Assembly: GCA_030386875.1 (NCBI GenBank) | Contig: CM059566.1 | Coordinates: 35,686,068-35,750,067 of the forward strand | DNA: 64,000 nucleotides | From: Morinoia aosen | Taxonomy: Eukaryota; Arthropoda; Malacostraca; Amphipoda; Talitridae | Direction: 5' to 3' | Shown here: positions 11,943 to 23,900 of the stretch, one piece after another | How the letters are laid out: each line of letters begins with the position of its first letter | How positions within the stretch are numbered: position 1 is the stretch's first letter | The notes under the pieces: generated by a model | The model's input: only the letters and a program-made list of their open reading frames with translations | Told to the model about the DNA's origin: nothing | Databases searched by the model: none | Program-made: the position numbers and the translations under genes

Positions 11943-14900
11943 GTGAGTGAAGTGATAATACAAGTTACTTATTAGATTAATTTTTTCATCCATGAACAGA
12001 AACTGTTTTTTCTAAATATCGAAAACTCAATACCTCAATAGTAAATGACATTTGGTTATGGAGCAGTGGTGAAAATTCCCGTCAAGATTGTGGCAAGTTA
12101 CTTATCCGATGCCTTTTTTGAATGAGTTTTTGTCTATGAGCAGACTGTTTTTTTCTTATAAATATCGAACTGTCAATAGAGAGTGCCGTTTGGCTCTGGA
12201 GCAGTGGTGAAAAGCCCCGCAAAGATTGTGACAAGTGTTCATCTAAGTTATGAAATGGCTAGTTACTTCTTTGATTTATATTTTTATCTATGTACAGAAT
12301 CTGTTGCTCTTGAAGAATTGTGCTCCCAATAGCAAGTACCATTTGGTCCTGAGCAGTAGTGAAAAGCCCCGTAAAGATTGTGGCTAGGTACTTTTTTATT
12401 CATTTTAGGAAGGGGTTTTTTTCGTTGATCAGAATCTGTTTTATTTCAAGTATCGAACTCTCGATGCTTCAATAGTAAGTGCCATTTGCTTCTGGAACAG
12501 TAGTGAAAAGTCCTGTAAGGAGTGTGGCAAGTTACTTTCATAATTCATTTTGGTGAGGATTTTTGTAGGATTTTTGATTTCATAAAAATTTAACTCTATT
12601 TTATATATAATATCTTTCTTTTGACCAAATAAATGATATTAAAAGATTTCACAGGGTCTTTATCAATAACAATTTAAAAGCATTCGTAATGTCGGTTTTA
12701 TTCAGTTAAGAAACTTCAACCCCATCCAGCTACAAAGATCTCTAAAAAGTATAAAAAATACAAGAGAGCTTTGAATGTCAGTTCCATGACGTGCTTTATT
12801 GGACAAAGTAAACCTGTAATCTGCATTCATGGAAGAATCCAACTGCCATCTCTTCCGGCGGCAATCGTTTGGAAGATGAAGCAAAACTGCTCGTTGTTCT
12901 GTCATGGTACCGCCATGAGAAGACGTAAATGTTCATACGACAGTTGGTAAAAACCATACTCTGGATGCTAGATCATTTACATCTAGATCAGGATCATTTG
13001 TGGAAGGAGATTTCAGTCTGCGGCGGAGTTCTTTTCTACGTCAAATACACGACCAAAATTACCTCACGTAGACCAAAATTATTTGAGTATTGACTGCATT
13101 GATTGTTTGCGTATTGATTTGAATTATAAATCCGTTAACGAGATCTCATGTTCGATATCGGTGATGTATTTGTTGAGGCAATGAAGTAAGGAAGTGCTGA
13201 AGAAAGTGTTCTGTGTAGTGTTTTTTGCGTTCTTCAAAGTAGCTGCTATATTTGATTATACACGTGAAGACAAATGTCTTAGTATACTAGAAGGCTACGG
13301 AACTCAGTGTTGTATTCAATCATATACTTATCACACCAAAAAACTTCATAACTTTCAAGCATTTGGAGATAGTTGAAGTCCTCTGTGAGTTACCGTAGAT
13401 TAATTACACCGAAACGTTTCGCCTGCATTGAATGAAGTTTGCGTTTTAGTCTCCGTAGAGTTTTTTTTCGTTTTGTTGTGTCTTGAATGACGGCGTTCAA
13501 AAATCTCTCTAGCGCAGCTTTTGAGGACAATGAAAAACTGCAATTAGCAGCAAGCAATCTGCGCCTCTCGTCTCCGCTGGTGCAGCAAAAACGCCCGAAA
13601 GTGGCGGAATATTTCGAGGATGGAAGACTGGAAGTCTTGGTCGGCAACAGTTTCGTAGAATGCCTTCATTATTAAGCGTTCAATTTGGGTGTGAACTCTT
13701 GGGTGTGAACTCTTGGGTGTTTGAATTAAGGTTTTTTATCCAAGTGATAATCGATTATTAAAATGGAATTTTTGTTTTAAACTTCATAGGATATTGATAT
13801 TTGTGAATTCTTGGGTGTTTTTGGAATTGGGATATTTTAGCCAAGCAATAATCGATTATTACAATGGAATTTTTCTTGTAGCTTTAAAGTATAATAGCCT
13901 TTCGGACAGACTTCTACCAGAGCTGTACCTTTTTTATTCTAATTTTTGTAGGCGAAATTACTCAATTTTTAATAATTCCAGATATAAATTTTAAATATGA
14001 ACATGAAACTGAAAATTGTTTCTCTTTGCACATGGGGCTGTCGATTTTATTTAAATCGTACCTCTGGTGAATTAAGAACATAATTTACTTAAATTCAAGC
14101 TATAATGGTTAAGTTGTGAGTTCCTAAGGGAAAGGATAGGTAGTTTTTAGTTCTATTTTTAGAAATGAAAAGTTTTTTTTTCTGGACAACCTTTTTTCGG
14201 TTCAATTACGTCGTTTTTTCGCAACCTCTGATCTCCCTCTTCAACTTTCATCTTGTTTCATAAACTTCTTTCCTATCTTACTGTGGGGAAATGATTTGTG
14301 ATTCCATGCTGAAAGTTAGGTTGGCCTTCTTTCTGTTGAAAAAGAATAGGTTTTATTTTATAACGAACCATGTTATTTTCGGTTCAGTGTCGTTCTATTT
14401 TTAGGACCTCTGACTTTTTTCTTCAAACTTCACCTAGTTCAATTACCTCCCTTCTCAACTTACAGTTTGTATGCGTAGACCTCATGTGGCAACATAACTC
14501 GTGCATAGATCCCCGCCATACTAAATGGTGCCTTCTTCCTTCCTATCTTAGGACACCTACTTAATGTTCGTTCGTTTAAAACTAGTGAGAACAATACAAT
14601 ATTTAGTACGCTGTTATCAGTCTATTGAGCTTCCGTCTCAGGACGTGATGGATTTAAACCTCTACCAAGCTGAAAAAAAATAATGAAATGTAAACTGTAA
14701 CTTGCAGAAAGCATTCGTGGTGTTTCCATATGAAGTTTCAAAAATACATTTTTACGACGAGAAATCGTTTGGTTGACGTCAACGAAAATTGTAATATTCG
14801 CAGGAACGCGCCCCAAGTGACAATTAAAATTTAACGCCTATTTCTCGCAAAATGTTATCAATTTTCGCTGCCAGTAGAGCGCGAGACTTTCCAAGTAATT

Positions 14901-17900
14901 TAGTCGACACCTCGGACGCCAGAATGCATCTTAACTGCCGCTTAATGAACAGCTGCTCTTTATTTGCGTTTCATGCAGCTGCAGTCACTTCAGCTGCAGC
15001 TGCAGTCACTTCAGCTGCAGTCCTTCAGCTGCAGCTGCAGTGACTTCAGCTGCAGTCCTTCAGCTGCAGTTACTTCAGCTGCAGTCACTTCAGCTGAAGT
15101 AACTGCAGCTGCAGTCACTTCAGCTGCAGTCCTTCAGCTGCAGTCCTTCAGCTGCAGTTACTTCAGCTGCAGTTACTTCAGCTGAAGTCACTTCAGATGA
15201 AGTAACTGCAGCTGCAGTCACTTCAGCTGCAGTCACTTCAGCTGCAGTCACTTCAGCTGCAGTTACCACAGCTGCAGTTACCACAGCTGCAGTTACCACA
15301 GCTGCAGTTACCACAGCTGCAGTTACCACAGCTGCAGTTACCACAGCTGCAGTTACCACAGCTGCAGTTACCACAGCTGCAGTTACCACAGCTGCAGTTA
15401 CCACAGCTGCAGTTACCACAGCTGCAGTTACCACAGCTGCAGTTACCACAGCTGCAGTTACCACAGCTGCAGTTACCACAGCTGCAGTTACCACAGCTGC
15501 AGTTACCACAGCTGCAGTTACCACAGCTGCAGTTACCACAGCTGCAGTTACCACAGCTGCAGTTACCACAGCTGCAGTTACCACAGCTGCAGTTACCACA
15601 GCTGCAGTTACCACAGCTGCAGTTACCACAGCTGCAGTTACCACAGCTGCAGTTACCACAGCTGCAGTTACCACAGCTGCAGTAACCACAGCTGCAGTTA
15701 CCACAGCTGCAGTTACCACAGCTGCAGTTACCACAGCTGCAGTTACCACAGCTGCAGTTACCACAGCTGCAGTTACCACAGCTGCAGTTACCACAGCTGC
15801 AGTCATCACAGCTGCAGTCATCACAGCTGCAGTTACCACAGCTGCAGTCATCACAGCTGCAGTTATCACAGCTGCAGTTATCACAGCTGCAGTTATCACA
15901 GCTGCAGTTACCGCAGCTGCAGTTACCGCAGCTGCAGTTACTACAGCTGCAGTCACTTCAGTTGCAGTTACAACAGCTGCAGCATCTAAATAATCGGTGC
16001 TTCAGCTGCTACAGTTTCAGCTGTTGCCCGGTCTCAACGTCATCAAAGTTCTGCAGATTTCAGTCAGGAGACACGCTGTATATTCAAATGTATGAGGTTT
16101 TCTCTCATGAAATGTAAGAGTGTTTTTTTCCATAGTTTTCTCAATTTCTCTTGTGTGGCACACTGCTCCTCAGTGTGCCCCACACTGTGCCTCAGTGTGC
16201 CCCACACTGTGCCTCAGTGTGCCCCACACTGTGCCTCAGTGTGCCCCACACTGTGCCTCAGTGTGCCCCACACTGTGCCTCAGTGTGCCCCACACTGTGC
16301 CTCAGTGTGCCCCACACTGCGCCTCAGTGTGCCCCACACTGTGCCTCAGTGTGCCCCACACTGCGCCTCAGTGTGCCCCACAAAAGCACCCACGCGTAAC
16401 AGACAAACGAGGCACAGGCGCTACAGCGAGGAACAATGCGCAGGTCGCTGGTGGTGCTTCAGCGGCCATTTGAGAAAAGGAATATCTTGGAATATCAATA
16501 TATCAGTTGTGCGTGACTTATTAGTGGCCATTTGAGAAAAGGAATATCTTGGAATATCAATATATCTATTGTGCGTGACTTATAAGTGGCCATTTGAGAA
16601 AAGGAATATCTTGGAATATCAAAATATCAGTTGTGCGTGACTTATAAGTGGCCATTTGAGAAAAGGAATATCTTGGAATATCAATATATCCATTGTGCGT
16701 GACTTATAAGTGGCCATTTGAGAAAAGGAATATCTTGGAATATCAATATATCCATTGTGCGTGACTTATAAGTGGCCATTTGAGAAAAGGAATATCTTGG
16801 AATATCAATATATCCATTGTGCGTGACTTATAAGTGGCCATTTGAGAAAAGGAATATCTTGGAATATCAATATATCCATTGTGCGTGACTTATAAGTGGC
16901 CATTTGAGAAAAGGAATATCTTGGAATATCAATATATCTATTGTGCGTGACTTATAAGTGGCCATTTGAGAAAAGGAATATCTTGGAATATCAATATATC
17001 AGTTGTGCGTGACTTATAAGTGGCCAATTGAGAAAAGGAATATCTTGGAATATCAATATATCCATTGTGCGTGACTTATAAGTGGCCATTTGAGAAAAGG
17101 AATATCTTGGAATATCAATATATCTATTGTGCGTGACTTATAAGTGGCCATTTGAGAAAAGGAATATCTTGGAATATCAATATATCTATTGTGCGTGACT
17201 TATAAGTGGCCATTTGAGAAAAGGAATGTCTTGGAATATCAATATATCTATTGTGCGTGACTTATAAGTGGCCATTCCAGAAAAAGAGTTTCTTGGAATT
17301 TCAATATATCTTTCATGCCCCCTCAGGGGGATACAACTATCGTATCTATGGGAACTAGCGCTCCCATGGAGACTTTTAGAGGGCCCGAGCTGAGAGTTAG
17401 GTAGGCCTTCTTTTTGTTGATATAAAAGTTTCTTGTTATGTTAAGGACCACCTTTTTTCGGTTCACTGCTGTCCTGTTTTTCAGCACCTCTCACTTTCTT
17501 CTTCGACGATTATCTTATTTCATGAACTTCTTTCTCATCTTACTGTTTCTATGCCCTTTCAGCATAGATTCCTCATTTTCTTATCTCCATACTAAATGGT
17601 GTCTTCCTCCTTCCTCTCTTCGATACGCTCTATTTTTGTTGCGGTTAGGGAGGTTTAAACTAACTTATAATCTAATTTAATCTTTCATGCGTGACCTAGT
17701 TTGATGACTGGTCAGAGATTGTGTCTCTCGATGTTTGAACTCTCATTTTGGAATAAAGCGTAGAACATCTTTATAGTTTTTCGAGCGTGATTTTTTTTAC
17801 GATTGGTCATAGATTGTACGTCGCTCGAGTTCGGGCTCTTATTTCGGAATGAAATACAGAAATCTTTATTGTTGGTTTCGACTACGCAACTTATTTTGGT

Positions 17901-20900
17901 GATTATTCATTGGAAGAAACAAAGTAAGTTGAATTATCGTAGTTGATCAATGCAAACTTTAGTTATTACTGAAAATTAAGTTAAGTGAATTGTTTTAATT
18001 AATCAATTGAAATTAGTTTTTACTGGAACTATGTGAACAGAATGGTGCGAGTTTCATTCGAATGTTTGAGAATGCAGTATTAATCTAGCAATTAACAAAA
18101 TATTTTCCTCACAGCTTATCGTACAACGTATAGTGACCTTTATGTCTAGAAAATATCATTGAACGCGCACAGCGAGCTCAAGTTTTACTAGGATGACTAC
18201 AAGAATTTGCATCTGTATAATTGACTTAAACAAATCATTTTTGGGAATTATTATCTCATTCTGAAGCTGAACGCTCGATAATTATCTCTCCATAAGATTA
18301 TACACTCAATGTTCCACCATTTGTTTCATTGCTTAATTTTAAGTTAATGCCCGCTTAAAATTATTTAATGCAAGTGAAGGTTCTTATCAAAACCTAAAAT
18401 GTATCCAGAGTGCCGCTCTGAGAAGCTGGCTACATGCCAGCACGGTTACGACGTCTTGCGTTCCTTGTAGGAATTCGCGAGAAGGGAAATTGCGTAGTGG
18501 CAGGAGCTTGTATTTATTCGATGGGGTAATGTGTGGTGTGATGGGGTAATGTGTGGTGTGATGGGGTAATGTGTGGTGTGATGGGGTAATGTGTGGTGTG
18601 ATGGGGTAATGTGTGGTGTGATGGGGTAATGTGTTGTGTGATGGGGTAATGTGTTGTGTGATGGGGTAATGTGTTGTGTGATGGGGTAATGTGTTGTGTG
18701 ATGGGGTAATGTGTTGTGTGATGGGGTAATGTGTGGTGTGATGGGGTAATGTGTTGTGTGATGGGGTAATGTGTTGTGTGGTGGGGTAATGTGTTGTGTG
18801 GTGGGGTAATGTGTTGTGTGGTGGGGTAATGTGTTGTGTGATGGGGTAATGTGTTGTGTGGTGGGGTAATGTGTGGTGTGATGGGGTAATGTGTTGTGTG
18901 GTGGGGTAATGTGTTGTGTGGTGGGGTAATGTGTTGTGTGGTGGGGTAATGTGTTGTGTGGTGGGGTAATGTGTTGTGTGATGGGGTAATGTGTGGTGTG
19001 ATGGGGTAATGTGTTGTGTGGTGGGGTAATGTGTTGTGTGGTGGGGTAATGTGTTGTGTGGTGGGGTAATGTGTTGTGTGGTGGGGTAATGTGTTGTGTG
19101 ATGGGGTAATGTGTTGTGTGATGGGGTAATGTGTTGTGTGGTGGGGTAATGTGTTGTGTGATGGGGTAATGTGTTGTGTGATGGGGTAATGTGTTGTGTG
19201 GTGGGGTAATGTGTTGTGTGGTGGGGTAATGTGTTGTGTGGTGGGGTAATGTGTTGTGTGATGGGGTAATGTGTGGTGTGATGGGGTAATGTGTTGTGTG
19301 ATGGGGTAATGTGTTGTGTGATGGGGTAATGTGTTGTGTGATGGGGTAATGTGTTGTGTGATGGGGTAATGTGTTGTGTGATGGGGTAATGTGTTGTGTG
19401 GTGGGGTAATGTGTTGTGTGGTGGGGTAATGTGTTGTGTGATGGGGTAATGTGTTGTGTGGTGGGGTAATGTGTTGTGTGGTGGGGTAATGTGCTGTGTG
19501 GTGGGGTAATGTGCTGTGTGGTGGGGTAATGTGTTGTGTGGTGGGGTAATGTGTTGTGTGATGGGGTAATGTGTTGTGTGATGGGGTAATGTGTTGTGTG
19601 ATGGGGTAATGTGTTGTGTGATGGGATAATGTGTTGTGTGATGGGGTAATGTGTTGTGTGATGGGGTAATGTGTTGTGTGATGGGGTAATGTGTTGTGTG
19701 ATGGGGTAATGTGTTGTGTGGTGGGGTAATGTGTTGTGTGATGGGGTAATGTGTGGTGTGATGGGGTAATGTGTTGTGTGATGGGGTAATGTGTTGTGTG
19801 GTGGGGTAATGTGTTGTGTGATGGGGCAATGTGTTGTGTGATGGAGTAATGTGTTGTGTGATGGGGTAATGTGTTGTGTGATGGGGTAATGTGTTGTGTG
19901 ATGGGGTAATGTGTTGTGTGATGGGGTAATGTGTTGTGTGATGGGGTAATGTGTTGTGTGATGGGGTAATGTGTTGTGTGATGGGGTAATGTGTTGTGTG
20001 ATGGGGTAATGTGTTGTGTGATGGGGTAATGTGTTGTGTGATGGGGTAATGTGTTGTATGGTGGGGTAATGTGTTGTGTGGTGGGGTAATGTGTTGTGTG
20101 ATGGGGTAATGTGTTGTGTGGTGGGGTAATGTGTTGTGTGGTGGGGTAATGTGTTGTGTGATGGGGTAATGTGTTGTGTGATGGGGTAATGTGCTGTGTG
20201 ATGGGGTAATGTGTTGTGTGATGGGGTAATGTGTTGTGTGATGGGGTAATGTGTTGTGTGATGGGGTAATGTGTTGTGTGGTGGGCTAATGTGTTGTGTG
20301 GTGGGGTAATGTGTTGTGTGGTGGGGTAATGTGTCGTACGATGAGGGTAATTTTCAAGACATGTACTTCCAGAAAGAAAATTTTCGAGCAGAAAAATAAT
20401 TATTTATGGTACGAGCATAATTTTTTGCAATTTTAGATGACATATTGTTGGATTGTAATTTTTTCATACGTAGGGGGAATTTTCCAAAATTTCCTTTTTA
20501 GGTCATTCTGCTTATTTAGGGTAAAATTACAGGGTAACCCGAATTATGCTTGACATATTTATCCCTAACGTGGGGTAAAATGACGGTAAGCTGAGTGAAA
20601 TTTTTGTAGCTGAAAGTTCCCTTATGCACGGAACAATATACCTGTAAACTGGCTGTGGTGTTTGCAGCACTAGCGTAAAGATGTTCCTTCTTGCTCCCCC
20701 AGTACAACGGGGGCCGGCAGAACAGATTTGAGCCTCTACACGGCAGAGTGTCTAACGGTATCGGTGAGAGAGGCAGAGGTATTGTATCCTGCAAGTTCAA
20801 TTCTTATAATAAGCTCAATTTTTAATGAACTTAATAATCAAATGTTGTTTATTATAATTGTCCATTAATTAACAAATGGGCATTCAAATTTTATTTCAGG

Positions 20901-23900
20901 AGCATTTAATATAACGTGCAGTTTTTGATGCCTATAGTCTTAATCTTAGCTAATTTTATTTTCTGCATGGAAAGCGTTTAAATGTTTTGTTAATGTTCCT
21001 CATGCTATTTTTGTTGTTGTAGGCTGTGTGATGTTTACTTGCAGCGCAAAGTAATACATAGCTCCTGAGTTTTATTCATTCTTTCGTTACCAGCAACTCC
21101 ACGTTGTTGTGTACGTTATTTACATGTCTCATTGAGTTACATCCAGCTCTTCAATTCCCAGTCTAACTCTTTCGCCACCTGCATGCATGTTTTTCGCCGC
21201 CCTAGTAATTAAATCGCTTAGGCGGCGAAAAACATGCATGCTCCGTAGAAAAAGTTAGACTGTTTTTTTCAAAGCATTTCACTTCGATTCTCTGATATTT
21301 CAAATCTTGAGCGTATTAAGGTGCAAGGCACGGGAAATCCTTTTGTGCATAGGTTCCTCGGTTCCTTAATTTTATGCTGAATGGTACCTTCTTTCTTACC
21401 CTCTAGGGAACTCGTTTGTTGTGATTAGGGAGGCTTAACTCTTTAACGCCCACATTTTATACTCATATTACCGTTATCACAACCACTTTCACTAAACCGA
21501 CACTGGCATTAGGTAGCCACTGTTATCAAGATGTGGAAGGAACTGCCACGCGGCAGTGAAGTTCAAAGGACACATTAGTGAACAAATTGAATAAGAAAAA
21601 CAATATATTAATGTTATTTTTTTAAGAGGACAGTACAGTCCACTTGGGCGTTAAAGGGTTAAACTGGCTTACTCTTCAGGGAAATATAACTAGTGTGCGT
21701 ATTGGAATTATCCAATCCAGGAGTAAGGTGTGAAGTCCCGACTGAATATTAGGTAGGCCTCTTTGTTGAGATAGAATAGGAATTTGTTTTGTTACGAACC
21801 GTCCTTTTTCGGTTTACTGCTGTCCTATCTTCAGCACTTACAACTTGTGCCATCTTTTATTTTGTGTCATAACCACTTTCAACCTCACTGCCTCTCCGTG
21901 CAGTGTGTGGGACACCAGTATTGCAGATATTCCTCCTGCATTCAATTCTACACTAAATGGTGCTTTCTTCCTTCCGCTTTTGGGAACGCCTTTATTGTGG
22001 TTGAGAATTGCTTAAGCCAAATTTTAATCTAACCTTATCGTAACTATCTCATTAGACGTATTGAAGAATCTAATCCAAAATATTATAGTCAATACTTGTT
22101 TACTAACAGCGTATAAATTCATAAAATAACATTGATTGCGTTTAAATTGTCGCGCATCTTTCTTGCATTTTTTATACACATGGTTCTAAAACATTAGTTC
22201 ACATGTTTCCACGAGTGTGCTGTTCAAATTTCGTCAGTACAATCTCATGCAATTTCACTCTAATATTTCTTTTTGCTCCCGGTTCTACCGAAATTTTCCA
22301 TTGCTAACTCTCTTTTCTCACGTTTCTATGGGAATAGTTATTCGCACATTTCTGCAAAATAATTCCACACATTTCCCTACTAATACCTAACATGGCTGCA
22401 ACATTCACGCTGCCAGGAGATGACTTCAGCTACTACGACGACCGGGTACGTGCTTTGCTTTCTTTATTGCTATGTTGTTATCTCTATGCGTTTTAGGGTT
22501 GACAAGATCACAGCACGGCCAGTATAGCGTCAGATTTGCTAACTTTCAGAACAATCTATATTGTATATTTATTGTATTTTTATAGATTGTAATATATTCT
22601 ATACTATAATAAGAGCCCCGTCTGTCTGTCTGTCTGTCTGTCCGAAGCCAGCCTGCAGTGTGTGATGAGCATATCTGTGATACAAGCTCCAGTCCTATAT
22701 ATTTTGACGGGCCGTGTTCACGCGGCCTCATCAATTCTCGAGAGATTGTATTTTTTAATTTCTTACGGCCTTTTTCTCATTTCGCCCTCTTTTTTTTCAA
22801 ATGAAGGGGGTGGAATAGTTTGAATACTTGATGTATGCTTGCAGTTAAACATGAACAGGCGTCTATGTTTCGAAATTTCAGACAAACACCAAAAATAATT
22901 AAGCAATGCATTTCTTTTTCTGGTGTCTAAGTGAAATACTCGAAACCAGCTAATTAAAGTGAGCTCATCTAGCTTATTTTTTCGATAGTATTCTCATTTT
23001 GGCTTCCTTGATAGTGCGTGGTGTTATATTATTTTGTGAATATAGAAGTGTGCAAACTGTCTTGTTCGTGTTCATTTGTACATTGAAAATTCAGAAGCCT
23101 CTCATTTTTTATAACGTGACCAAAAGTGCGTCAAAATGTGATACCGTGTGGTTATTAACTCAGTACTTCTCACATATTAATATTTTATTCCTATTTTCAG
23201 TAGTTGAAGTGCATTTTCGTGCTTGATACTGCCTCTGTTTCAAAATCTTTTCTGTTTACCTTCCGAATCTTTTTCTTTGTTGGAAGCGAAGGAATCAATG
23301 AGAACGAAAATTTTCATACTTACGAACGCATGCTGAAGGTGATGTTTGTACATCGGAGCGTTACTTTTCATAGACTACAGAGATATAACTTTTGTAATAA
23401 TAGACAGTGCTCTAACATAAAAAAGTTCAGTGAATTCCTTCATATCTCATAAATTAACGCGTGAGTTTCCCACTGGACTCGCGCGTATAATTTCATTTCA
23501 CTAAACTCACCGCAACGCTTCTAGTATAAAAAAGAAAGACCTGATTTATGTTTGAATTTTAACCGAAGTTATGGGTTCTGTCGATCATTCCATAGTCGCT
23601 CTCGCCGCCTCATCGGTATTTATTGATACTCCGTAACGATTATTTGTCATCGACGCTTCCGTGTTTAGTGAAGTTGGGGCGGGGAAAACACAACCGTCAC
23701 GGGCTTCACATTATCTGCATTCGATGGACGTAGATATCTACCATGGTATCATATCTACCATGGTGTCATGATATCTACCATGGTATCATATCTACCATGG
23801 TATCATATCTACCATGGTATCATGATATCTACCATGCCATGGTATCTATATATCTACTATGGTATCATATCTACCATGGTGTCATGATATCTACCATGAC

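Noticed and set aside
15120-15956. 278-codon minus ORF (VTAAV repeats)
   Set aside because: By-product of the 15-bp array. Low-complexity, no signal peptide or unique domain.
14968-15985. CRISPR array
   Set aside because: Units are contiguous with no unique spacers. The same holds for all other arrays here, and the DNA is animal.
18387-19829. 480-codon minus ORF (HTTHYPTTQ repeats)
   Set aside because: By-product of the 20-bp array.
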